This document shows positions 22,101 through 32,326 of a stretch of DNA of 64,000 nt, in pieces. Made by a program: the position numbers and the translations under genes. Under the pieces are notes generated by a model. That model was not told the origin of the DNA. It did no database searches and worked only from the letters and a program-made list of their open reading frames with translations. Source of the stretch: Massospora cicadina. Taxonomy: Eukaryota > Entomophthoromycota > Entomophthoromycetes > Entomophthorales > Entomophthoraceae. Location of the stretch: contig JAKSZP010005259.1 in assembly GCA_022478985.1 (NCBI GenBank), positions 248,001 to 312,000 of the forward strand. The letters are read 5' to 3'. Each line of letters begins with the position of its first letter. The first letter of the stretch is position 1.

Positions 22101-22940
22101 TGCTTCCTCTTCAGCCTCTTGATGAGCCGAAAGCGCTGGACTGCTATCAAGGAAGGAATCATCGCTGCTGGTATGGCTGACTTCAGGAATGGCGCCATGT
22201 TTGTCAGGCTCATCATCGTTAGAAACGGGAGTGACTAGCTCAGTATCCATAGGGATGGGACTGCGTCTGCTTGGCCCACTACCCATAAAAACTGGGCTTG
22301 ACTTGCTAGGATCACTTTCCATAAAAACGGGTGGGTGAGCCTCGTTCGCTGAAGAAGGGCTGGACCGACTAGTGCCAGTCCTCATGGAAACGGGAGAGTG
22401 ACCATCCGTCGGAAAAGGGCTAGACTTGCTAGAACCGGTTTCTAAGGGAACGGAAACGTGAACACTATTCATCGGAGAAGGGCTGCGCTCGTTGCGCTCG
22501 ATATCCGTAAAGCTCTGTTTGGTTCCTGTAAGAGAAGGGCTGCGCTCGATCTCCATGAAGCTCTGTTTGGTGTCTGTAGGAGAAAAATCAGGCTTAACAG
22601 CGCCATTATCCAGAGGAGCGGAAGTAATGGCATCATCCATCGGGGAAGGGCTGGACATATTGGGTTCGATATTCATGAGGGCGGGAGCAAGAGCTTTATC
22701 CAAGGGGAAGGGCTGCGCCTGGCGGGCTCACTACCCACGGGGCTTTGCTTAGTTTCTTTAAAATCAGGGCTTTTGGAGTTTGTCTCGCAGTCCATAGGCT
22801 CATCTTTCTTAACCTCACCTAATAAATTAGCCAATCCTTCCCAGGATAAAACTACCTATAGGCGAGGATCGAATTTCGCTGAGCTTTGGGTCGGTCGAAA
22901 AAGGATCTGAATCGGACTGGCTGTTGTTAGCGGCGTCCAT
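19155..22940 (-). CDS. BET-family double bromodomain protein (fungal Bdf1-like)
   Basis: It binds acetylated histone tails and links chromatin to transcription in the nucleus. The model starts at ATG 22940 and ends TGA 19155-19157 (...EDGEIEEGELFE). Inferred exons: 22856-22940, 21815-22818, 21409-21778, 21291-21374, 20433-21242, 20254-20401, 20104-20220, 19943-19998, 19696-19905, 19390-19659, 19155-19358, about 1,120 codons. Order: acidic SPSP-repeat N-terminus; bromodomain 1 (GPFLQPVD ... YNGYDAPVSLMA); bromodomain 2 (SPFLEPVDW ... YNPVHGQVYQMG), both with the acetyl-lysine-binding Asn; NET domain (MPGLGM ... EIEMDIDALD); Ser/Asp tract; Lys/Pro-rich linker; charged coiled coil. Three frameshifts need explaining (about 22,705, 21,890 and 21,680): assembly error or pseudogene. 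The join at 19999-20103 is the weakest splice; without it the gene would end at 20084. Confidence 0.85.
20402..20432 (-). other. 31-nt intron in the NET domain
   Basis: Reads GTAAAC ... ACTAAC ... TAG on the minus strand. Removing it joins MPGLGM to SQNEIEMD and restores the conserved NET sequence. Further short introns of this gene: 22819-22855 (37), 21779-21814 (36), 21375-21408 (34), 21243-21290 (48), 20221-20253 (33), 19906-19942 (37), 19660-19695 (36), 19359-19389 (31). Confidence 0.8.
20433..21242 (-). other. Exon with bromodomain 2 and start of NET domain
   Basis: Open for 270 codons. Bromodomain 2 runs HHHKFCSSVLKELH to EKKWAQRP, ending in the KKW-x-x-RP pattern usual in fungal BET proteins. 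A basic linker follows (KRKES, KVSKTKSKPRKPQG), then NET (ITYEQKKELSLAINHLSG ... MPGLGM). A 31-nt intron (20402-20432) with an ACTAAC branch site interrupts NET, which resumes as SQNEIEMDIDALDANTLSKL. Confidence 0.9.
21409..21778 (-). other. Exon with bromodomain 1 of the BET gene
   Basis: Begins after a 36-nt intron (21779-21814) with AAKPFVYQPSRRPAMNREEL and ends at FSRA before a 34-nt intron (21375-21408). The domain is complete except that the frame changes between LKALKRH and DSGPFLQP near 21,680; the exon length (370) is one base more than a multiple of three, so a single extra base, or two missing, explains it. The acetyl-lysine Asn is in YLYNGYD. Confidence 0.85.
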
Positions 22941-24265
22941 GGCTTAGTGCTAATAAAATATAAGTTGGACATCAAGCAGATGAGAGTCAAATCAGAGGGA
23001 GGTAAGGGTTAAAAGTGGTGAGCATGGTACGACAACAAGGCAAAGTACAAAGGTTGGGAAACTAACTAATGGGGCCTTGCGAAAGATATGGCGGTGCGGG
23101 AAGGGTTCAAAGGCTTAGGGTTGTCGCAATGAGGCCCTGCCAAAAGTAAAAAGCCGGAGCAGGCGTTGGCGGGATAGGGGAAGGCGAATTCAAAAACGAA
23201 AGGTTGGTTACCTGCGAACTATGGGAATTGGTTTTGCTGATGGGAGGGCCTCAATCGTCAGTTTGCAAGCTTATTGGACAGTAAAACTCGTTCTAAAAAT
23301 TTCACGAGAGGATGTGGTCGAACGCTTCAATCTCGTCTTTATTTCAAGTTTAGCTCAATTTTGATTGGATAACTGGAGAACACCATCCTCCTAAACATAC
23401 TCGCTAAGCCTCCTCAAACTTTCGGATCGGTTGAAATCCGAGTACCGTGAAGCGATACTGAGGTCTGCCTAAGCAATTGATGACGCGAGGTGCGAATACA
23501 AAATCGACATACTGGCGGATCGATTCTAGCCTTTACGTGATTCAGATTAACTTAGCCTATGGCGTATGCGGCTGATTCCAGGTAAAACTACTGTCATTAC
23601 TAAACCTCTTCTCAAACCAATGACTATAGTCCATCTGAAAGTAGATTAATCCGATTGGATAAAAAACTATAACGCTTATGTCTGACGTGAATAAATGAGC
23701 TACTTACTCATTGGTAATTGACCAGTGTTCTACTCTCAACCAATCAGAGGAAGCGTTAAATTAAAGGATCTTTGAACATCATCCTTGGAGCCGGTTTAAA
23801 ACGATATGAAATCATTTGACACGCTCAATTAAAATACTTTCGATTAAAAATGCATTTGTCAGCATTCGATCGGTTGGCTAGTACTCAGCCAAGTCGTCAG
23901 CTTTGTCAAGTACTGATGCTATAGATACTGATGATAGAATAGCTCTGTATCCTCATAAACAAATAAGTTAAAATAAAATTTGCTTTTTTTAAACTTGCTT
24001 TTCTTAAAGAGAGAAAATAATATAAGTTAAAAAATAAAAAGTAAAAAATATAAAGTGAGAAAAAATATAATTCAACTAAAAAAGTTACACTAAAAAGTAA
24101 AAAAATAATTTCTTTGCCAAATAATTACTTTAAAAATATTCTCATGTACAACTGCAAGAAAAGCAAGGCATGTACATTTATATACAATCATATATACAAT
24201 CTACATTTGTTTATATTATATATTATAAGTTTATATATGTATATTTATAGTATATTAAATATCTT
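22941..24265. other. Upstream region of the BET gene
   Basis: Balanced base composition to about 23.7 kb, then sharply AT-rich. It should hold the promoter. No TATA box, gene or element boundary was identified. No frame over 60 codons belongs to an independent gene. Confidence 0.4.
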
Positions 24266-24618
24266 TACTTAATATAACACATTCACTGATATACTACCAA
24301 ACTGACATACTGACTGACTGATATCTGAAACCTTCGAGTCTGATAGGTTCTATCTTTTTGGGTGAGTGGGTGAGAATTGGCAAATCTTATTGAATCTGAA
24401 ATTATCAAGTCAAGTCTGATGGGTTTAATCTATTTGGGTGAGTGGGTGAAAATTGGCAAATAAGATCGAATCTGAAACTATCAAGTATGATAGGTTCAAT
24501 CTATTTGTGCAAGTGGGTGAGAATGGTGAAATATCAAATAATTCACCAAATTGCAAAGCTGAAAGTAAATAAAAATCAGTATTGGGGTTTAAAATAGATT
24601 AAGTAGTTAAGATACTCA

Positions 24619-24707
24619 GCTCACCAGCCACGAAGGCAACAGCGGAGCTGTTAGTCCGAGTGGCTCCAGATTAGCATTGGCACAGCCTATAGGCTGTTAG
24701 TGTGAGC
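24619..24707 (+). ncRNA. Structured cassette, copy 1
   Basis: Outer stem GCTCAC/GTGAGC encloses two arms: AGCCAC/GTGGCT capped by a perfect AACAGC-GGA-GCTGTT hairpin, and ACAGCC-TATA-GGCTGT. The fold is inferred from base pairing; whether it acts as RNA or DNA is unknown. Confidence 0.4.
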
Positions 24708-25822
24708 TTATCATCTGATAAATTTAAATACCATAGCGGAGCACAGATATCAAGATATCAGGCTTATATAATTTTAAAAAAACCTGCTTAATTTGGTTCT
24801 CCTAATTAATAAATACTTTTGGCAAGTTAAGTAGTTGATTTAGTAGTTTGGAAGACATGTCACGTACATAATGATTTTAAATATAGAGATGTTTTGAGAG
24901 CAGTTTGGTGTTATTTGATTGACTCGATAGGTTTATTTTGCCGATTGGTTGATGGCTTTTGTTCGAATCGATAGGACACAATTTAGTTTTAAGGGTGATT
25001 AGTTATTGGTTGATTTGATAAGTTCAGTTATGTTAATTGAGTGTTTGGTGGTTTTTGGTTGATTCAATTGAGCAAGTAAATTTGGCTGAGTGTTTATTGT
25101 TTATCTATAATATAAAATCTAAATTAATAAATTTGAATATCTGAGATTCTATAGACACCGTAGCAAAGCATGGATAAATCGGCCAGTATGTTTATAAAAT
25201 ATTAAGCAAATTTTAAAGTAATCTTTTAAAGTACGGAGTGATCAAATAGTGAAGATTTTTATTATTGAAATATAATTATAAATTACAAAACTTTTTTCTT
25301 GTTGTTATATATATATATATACATTAGGTTTCAGTTGTTAATAAATTTAGTTGATTTTGGTCAATTGGGTGGTGTTTTTGGTTGATTCAATAAGCTCATT
25401 TGGGATGCGGATGAATATTTGGTGGTATCTCTATATATTATTTCTCAAAGGTGTTTTTTGTCGGTATGAAATATCTCCCTTAACACTGTATCAAAATTAA
25501 TATTTGGTACGCCATTTTGAAGATTATTTTTCCCTCTAATGACAAAAAATAAGTATCTTAAAATTAATGTTTTCGCCATCTAGTACTAAAAAAAATTAAT
25601 GTTTTCGTTAAAAATTACATTTTAAAATGTACATAGTATCTAATAACTCACCAATTGCTCACCTGAAATTAATTGAGTCTGATAGGTTTAATCTATTTGG
25701 GCGAGTGGATGAGAATTGATGAATATTATCGAATATTTCCCCAAATTTTTCACCCGAAACTAGATAAAACATTAGAGTTTTAAGTAGATTATTATAGCTT
25801 ATTAAATAGATTAGGATAACCA

Positions 25823-25909
25823 GCTCACCAGCCATGAGGGCAACAGTGAAGCTTAGTCCGAGTGGCTCAAGTGTAGTGCTGGCACAGCCTTTAGGCTGTC
25901 AGTGCGAGC
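25823..25909 (+). ncRNA. Structured cassette, copy 2
   Basis: Same layout. The ACAGCC-TTTA-GGCTGT hairpin is intact and AGCCAT/GTGGCT keeps pairing through a wobble; the inner hairpin is weakened. Confidence 0.35.
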
Positions 25910-26399
25910 TTATAAACCCCAGCAACGCCGAGTAACTCCGCCTGTATTATTTGATTTGATAAGTTTATTTTTTCAATTTAGGATTGATTTGATAAATTTA
26001 ATTACTTCTTAAACTTATGGGTGGCCATCTACCATTATAAAAGCTAACAAGATAAACCTAAGCAAAGCTTGGGAAAAACATTTTTGCACTTTTAAATCAA
26101 CCAACATCCAAAAACTATCAACCTACTGAAACCAATTAACTTATCGAATCAACCAATCATTAACCGCTTACTAAAACTAAAAAGCTTATTAATCAACCTA
26201 AACCCATTAAGCACTTGGCAAAACCACTGAAACTATCGAATCAACCGAATTTCAAACTGCTCAGCTGTAACAATATATTGAACTAGTGGAGTTACCTAGC
26301 GTTGCATGGGTTTATTTATTCCCAGAGAATTTGAACTGATTAATTTAGGGTTTATATTATAAAGTGGAGTTACCTGGCGTTGCTCGGGTTTATTTATAA

Positions 26400-26490
26400 G
26401 CTCACACTGATATAGCCTATAGGCTGTGTCAGTGCTACTCTCGAGTCACTTTGACTAACACTTTGCTATTAGTCTGAGTGGCTGGTGAGC
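26400..26490 (-). ncRNA. Structured cassette, copy 3 (inverted)
   Basis: Same layout on the minus strand. The inner hairpin sequence differs (ACTAA/TTAGT) but still pairs, a hint of structural constraint. The outer GCTCAC/GTGAGC stem is intact. Confidence 0.35.
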
Positions 26491-27831
26491 TGACTATCCT
26501 AAATTTACTTAATCTACTTAAAACTAATGCTGAATTTTGTTTAATTTCAGGCGAGCAATTTGGTGAATTATTAGATAATATTCGCCAATTCTCACCCACT
26601 CACCCAAATAGATTGAACCTATCAGCCTTGAAGGTTTCAGAGTCAGTCAGTCAGTATGTCAGTTTGGTAGTATGTCAGTGAATGTGTTTTACTAAGTAGA
26701 CTAGGTGACCAATGCAAATACTTCGCATCAGTTCAGGTAATAGGATTCAATATATGACTATCCTATGGATAGTACTTGATCAATAAAAATATTATTGCAA
26801 ATAAAAGAGGATGACAAACTGGCAAAAACATAACAAAAATAAAAATAAATTACTTTAATTAATAGACTAATTTTGAAGTTGTAAAAAAATTATTAATAAA
26901 AAAATTAGTAACTATACAAATATTGTGACATATACTTTAAAATAAAATTTTATATTTTGTAATTCAAATGCAATGAATATTTTTCATATCATTTGAATAT
27001 TTATTAATTTTTTATAAAAAAAATTACTACTTTTTTTATCAAAAAGTATGTCAACAAATGATTGCTACCTCAATATTATTGTTGTTAGAATAGTGCTCCA
27101 CTGCTTTTGCAAATGCTGTATTACTTGTTTTAATTTGATTGACACGTTGTTTATATGATGTTTTATGTTATTTATACATTTATTATATTCAGAGACTTCA
27201 GCGCCACCATGATAATTTATATATGTAATTTTTTAAATGAAATTTTAAAATATAAGTTTTAAAATATGATTTTTAATGAAAAAATTAATTCAAAATATAT
27301 ACTTATTTTTCGTCATTAGAGGGAAAAATAATCTTCAAAATGGTGTATCAAATATTAATTTTGATACAGTATTAAGGGAGATATTTCATACCAATACAAA
27401 AAACACCTTTGAGAAATAATATATATAGAGATAGATAAACAATAACCACTCAGCCAAATCTAATTGCTCAAATTAACCAAAAACCACTCAGCTAAAGCTA
27501 ACTGAAATTATCAAATCAACCAATAACTAATCACCCCTCAAAACTAAACTGTGTCCTATTGATTTGACCAAAAGCCATCAACCACTTGGCCAAATAAAAT
27601 AAACCTATTGAATCAACTAAATAACACCAAATTGCTACCCGAAACATCTCTATATTTAAAAACATTGTGTACAAGACATGCCTTCTAAACTACTAAATCA
27701 ACTTCTACTTAACTTGCCAAAAGTATTTTATTAATTAGTTGAACCAAAATAGGCAGGTTTTTAAAATTATATAAACCTAACATCCAGGTACCCATGCTTT
27801 GCTATAGTATTTAAAGTTTATCAGATGATAA

Positions 27832-27918
27832 GCTCACACTGACACCCTATAAGTTGTCAGCGCTACTCTCGAGCCACTCAGACTTTCGGCTTCGCTGTTG
27901 CCCTCGTGGCTGGTGAGC
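27832..27918 (-). ncRNA. Structured cassette, copy 4 (inverted)
   Basis: Outer stem and AGCCAC/GTGGCT arm intact. The second arm reads CTGACA ... TGTCAG, paired with altered sequence in its loop-proximal part. Confidence 0.35.
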
Positions 27919-28636
27919 TGATTATCCTAACTTTACTTAATCTACTTAAAACTCTAATACTGATTTTTGTTTAGTTTCAGGTGAGCAATGTGGAGAATTA
28001 TTTGATAATATTTGCCAATTCTCACCCACTCACCCAAATGGATTGAACCTAACATACTTGATAGTTTCAGATTTGATATTATTTGCCAATTCTCACCCAC
28101 TCACGTAAATAGTTTGAACCTATCAGACTTGAAGGTTTCAGATGTCAGTCAGTGAAATTTTTTATTAAGTAGATAGCATTCATTACCCATGCTTCTCTAC
28201 GGTGTCTAATAAATTTCAGATATTCAATTTCTTAATTTAGATTTTATACTATATATAAATAATAACCACTCAGCCAAATTTAATTTCTCAATTGAATCGA
28301 TCAAAAACCACCAACACTCAGCTAAATCTAACTGGACTTTTCTAATCACCCAATAACTAATCACCCCTCAAAACCAAACTGTGTCCTATTGATTCGACCA
28401 AAAGCCATCAACCACTCGGCCAAACAAAATAAACCTATAGAATCAATCAATTAACACCAAACTGCTACCCAAAACATCTCTATATATTTAAAATCATTGC
28501 GTACATGACATGTCATCCAAACTACTAACTCAACTACTTAACTTATTTTTATATTTTACTATGTTGGCTCAATATTTTTTTAGTTTTACTTACACTTGCA
28601 ATATTAGCTTTACTTTATAAATAGCTTAAATGATAA

Positions 28637-28991
28637 TTTTTTTGGGAAAAAAGAACCTCCTTTAAAAAAAGCTCTAAAAAGTATGAAATAATTGAGAAGT
28701 TAAGCCTACTCAATAAAACCCTTTATGAAGTCAGCGCCATATTTTAAACTGAATTATAGAATTTTGCTCATAAACAAAAATTATATCTTATATCTAGATT
28801 GGGTCCAAGTGTAAGCTATAAGAAACTTAGAATATATAGTACTGAGTATATAAATTATAAATGCCTATCATAAGTCAGTTAAAATATGGCGCCAACTTCA
28901 AAAAGGGTTTTATTGAGTAGGCTTAATTTCTCAATTATTTCATACTTTTTAGAGCTTTTTTTAAAGGAGGTTCTTTTTTTCCCAAAAAAAA
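28637..28991. mobile_element. Palindromic MITE with ~110-bp inverted repeats
   Basis: The left arm (28637-28755) and right arm (28878-28991) are near-perfect inverted copies, with blocks GAACCTCCTTTAAAAAAAGC and AAGCCTACTCAATAAAACCC in both; the central ~120 bp is unique. Length, lack of coding and AT-richness fit a MITE. Clear target duplications could not be read because both edges are homopolymers. Confidence 0.75.
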
Positions 28992-29200
28992 TTTGAGAAG
29001 GCTCATTTTTTCCCAAAAAAACTTTACCCCCAGCTTTTTTCCCCTCAAAAAATTAGTGCATTTTTAAAAGTGGCTCTTTTTCCTACTTTTATCAAATATT
29101 ACTATCGCTATATATCTTTTTTGACCCCTTACTATTTCTCTATAAAATTAAAACTCATTGTATATCTATTATATATAGTATCTTATAAACAAATAACTAA

Positions 29201-29482
29201 TAATTCATTTTATTTAATTTAGTTGATTTTATTGGTTAAATTATACCAAATTTACTGATCACCATTCACAATACTCATTTTATTAAATTTAGATGATTTT
29301 ATTGGTCAACGTATGCCAAATTTATTGATCGCCATCTACAGTAATTCATTTTATTAGATTTGGTTGCTTTTATTAGTCAATCTATGTAAATTTATTGATC
29401 GCTATCTAAAATAATTCATTTTTATTAAATTTAGATGAGTTTATTGGTCAAATTATGCAAAAACGATAGCCATCTATAATGA
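29201..29482. repeat. Minisatellite, four ~70-bp units
   Basis: Units start at about 29201, 29271, 29342 and 29412. Each contains AATTCATTTTATTAAATTTA, ATTGGTCAA and ATTGATCGCCATCTA with a few substitutions. Confidence 0.85.
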
Positions 29483-29521
29483 TTTAAGCTCATCCCGCTA
29501 TGAGCTCATACTGACTGAATT

Positions 29522-29885
29522 TTGAACATACCCCCAGCCATAGGACTTATCAAAAGTGCTTCGAAGCTATTGCTTCACCGATGCCGCAATAAAGTTTATC
29601 CAGCGATGAACATACTCACACTTGAAATTATCGCTTCCGAGCCCATCTTTTTGCTTACTAAATTAATGGGCAGATACTTGACTAATACTTACAAAAGTAA
29701 AATGGGACCTAAGTTGGAGCATCCTCTATTTTTGAAGAAGATGAACATCCAAATTGGTTCAGTATTTTCAGAGTTATGCGCGAACAAACATAGAAAAAAA
29801 AGAAAAAACATACATACATACAGGTCGAGTTGAGAACCTTCTCCTTTTTCAAAGTCGGTTAAAAAGTAATTAAATGAAAATGATT
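29522..29885 (+). mobile_element. Fragment resembling an arthropod retroposon 3' end
   Basis: The block ends with an ACATACATACATACAGGTCG stretch, TTGAGAACCTTCTCC and AAAGTCGGTTAAAAAG. From memory this closely resembles a repeat end that is very common in lepidopteran and other insect genomes (GAGAACCTCCTCC...GAAGTCGGTTAAAAA). A 103-codon frame (29522-29833) covers it but is only weakly protein-like. It could come from an insect host by transfer, from an old shared TE family, or from contamination in assembly. Identity not tested. Confidence 0.4.
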
Positions 29886-29989
29886 GTGCCAGAATTCGAA
29901 CAAACGACATTTATAAATTAAGTTTAGAGCTAAAAGCTGAGCCGATTATGCTAGAGGAGCTATTTCTAAAATCAATTGGGTTTTTGATT

Positions 29990-30110
29990 CAGTTTTGATT
30001 TAGATTAACTTGCTAATTTCCCAAATGACCACTAACCACTTAACAAAACATTTAAAATATCGAATCAACTGAATATCTAACTGCTCTGCCATAACATTAT
30101 ACCGACTACC
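29990..30110. repeat. Fragment of the foldback-cluster repeat
   Basis: Shares CCACT...TATCGAATCAACTGAAT and AACTGCTC with 26215-26280, in the same orientation; a detached piece of the cluster to the left. Confidence 0.5.
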
Positions 30111-30968
30111 ATCGAAAATATATATGATTTTCACTTATTACATATAAAACTTTTTATTTTGAACGTGAAAATTAAATTTTTAATGGATTATTGTATTGTC
30201 ATCGAAGATACATAAATGTGTCAAATTTAAAACCTCATCTAGTTTAGAAGATATCTAAAAATCAATTGCAAGATTTGAACATTCACCCCATTATGAGTTA
30301 AAGTAAAGCAATTAAAAGGCTAAATTTGATTAATTACACTTTCAAACAAATGAACTAAGCTTCGTTAGTTTCAGTATCCTCGTACACTTTATCTAAATTT
30401 GCTGATGCTACCATACAATTTTAGCATGGGTTGGATCAAATTGAAAACATGCTTTTGAATAAGCTTATCACATGATTCAGGTGGCTCTTGGGTAATGTCT
30501 CACCCACTTCAAAAGTAAGAACGTGGAGTGTTTGATTTCAGTAACCAATGTTACTATCTTTGAATTTATCTATTCTGATTATTTGATATCAGATAGCTAA
30601 ATTACTTATATCCTGATATAGCTCATTCAGTTTATAAAACTATAAGTTATTGAGATCTATTTTGAATATTCAAAGTTTTAAACTAACTGGTTTGCCCTTA
30701 AGTAATATTTTATAGGATTTACTAGCAGCTTTACTCATGCTTTGCTATAGTTATCTTATATTTATCTTTTTTAGAAATAAGATAATTATCTTATTTGACT
30801 TAATTAATTTTCTTTATATTGTTTAATAATCAAAACAAAAGCTTATTCTTACTAGCTAATTTAATTGAATGCATAAATTATAAAACCACCATCTATTATT
30901 TGTTATGATAAGCTTCTCTTTTCATAGGCACCTGCTAAAACCACTTAAGATGAGTTATTTTATATATA

Positions 30969-31105
30969 AAAAAGTAGTCGAGGTGGGTCGACCTTGGGAC
31001 AGATATATCATACCGAGATTTTTTATAGCCAGTACAGGTTTCGAACATGTGAACAAAACCTGCACTAGAGTGGAAGCAGGAATTACCCTGCCAGGCTAAC
31101 CACCC
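30969..31105 (-). mobile_element. Short tRNA-headed SINE (minus)
   Basis: Perfect 12-base duplications ATTTTATATATA at 30957-30968 and 31106-31117. On the minus strand it has an A-box-like TGGTTAGCCTGG, a B-box-like ATGTTCGAAACC and ends CTGTCCCAAGGTCGACCCAC, CTCGACTAC then T/A runs. This tail is closely related to that of the 11.2-kb SINE. Only about 137 bp, so head plus tail with almost no body. Confidence 0.75.
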
Positions 31106-31117
31106 ATTTTATATATA

Positions 31118-32326
31118 GCATACAATAGAAATTTCCAGTATAATAATTATTTATGTTTGAATATAAATATTCAATATAAAGGTAACATTTAACAAAATGC
31201 AAACTGACCTAGATTAATAATATTATAGATGCTATTAAAAATTGCTTAAGTTTAAACTTTATCATAGAGCTAACCAATTAGGTTTACCCTAAATCTAATT
31301 GTAACTGGGCTTATAACTACACATTTTTTTAAACACACAAATATATAAGATGTTTTATTAAACTACTTTAGAATAGTTACTATAGACTAAACACGCTTAT
31401 ACTAAGATTAATTGCATTATAGAGGTAAGTTATATCATCTCAATATGCTATAATTAAATGTCTCTAATTAACTTGATAAAATTCATATATATACATATAT
31501 ATATATCATACATGTATCCTTACTTTAGATAGATGGGCTATCCTTGAGAAATATATCACTTGCTAAGTATTCTCTAATTAAAATAAATTGTACTATAATA
31601 TATCAGTAGCAAAAACTTATCAGATGTTTTTGTCTTCTAATTAAGAAAAGAATTCTGAACAAAATCTAGGCAAGTATGTTATGTTTGTTTTTAAGTAGAT
31701 TCTAAAAATATAAAGCAGATTGTTTAGCAGTCATTAAACTAGGTAATTAACAGCTCTTATGACTTTCAGTTACACATCATGTGCATATGTTGAATTAACA
31801 AAAGCTTGAGATTAGCCTTGGCATACAGGTTTGCAATTTTGGTTATATAATTTTATTGCCATGATTTATTATCATCTATCAATCTTTATCTTTGTTGTTC
31901 AATGTTTTTATTCTTAAATTTTCATTTCACTTTTATCATAATTATCTGCTTACATTTTATAAGCCTCTACTTTTAATATAAGGATATTATTTTGCTTATG
32001 AGTCTTTTAAAGTAGATGAATTTTAAAAGCTAAGATACCATATGGTAGTGCAGTTATCTTGCAATTAAATGTTAAATTTGGTAATATACCTAGCAGCTTG
32101 TTAGTTTATCTAGCACTTTTTAACATATGCAAATATTATAGTATATGTAATTGTGTAATGTGTAGGCCTTCCTTAACCTTTTAAAATTTAAATAAAAGTA
32201 TCTTTCTATAAACTTAAAAAAAGTTTTAGATTATAGAATCAACTATTCTATTTAGTAATATTTTTAGTTATACCAGAACTCCTTTTTAATTTTTATTTCA
32301 AAATAGATATTGCTGTCAATCTAACA
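31118..32326. other. AT-rich intergenic DNA
   Basis: No supported gene or element boundary. Confidence 0.45.

Larger units (their letters stand above)
24266..28560. repeat. Nested inverted-repeat (foldback-like) element cluster
   Basis: The left part (24266-25620) reappears inverted in the right part. Ends 24276-24370 pair with 26590-26687; 24640-25115 pairs with 27435-27900; 25421-25600 pairs with 27250-27440; 24830-25175 pairs with 28190-28555. Subterminal units of about 75 bp (core GTGAGTGGGTGAGAATTGGC) occur three times in tandem at 24325-24540 and again at 25680, 26575, 28010 and 28090. No protein is encoded, so it is non-autonomous. Long inverted arms with tandem subrepeats resemble foldback elements. 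Phrases like CAACGCCGAGTAAC (25920) recall a transposon end found in many eukaryotes. Confidence 0.75.

Noticed and set aside
23478..23575. Box C/D snoRNA (TGATGA at 23480, CTGA near 23570)
   Set aside because: No terminal stem or second pair of boxes; motifs this short are expected by chance.
24619..24707. Hammerhead ribozyme in the structured cassette
   Set aside because: The CTGANGA and GAAA core sequences are absent in all four copies.
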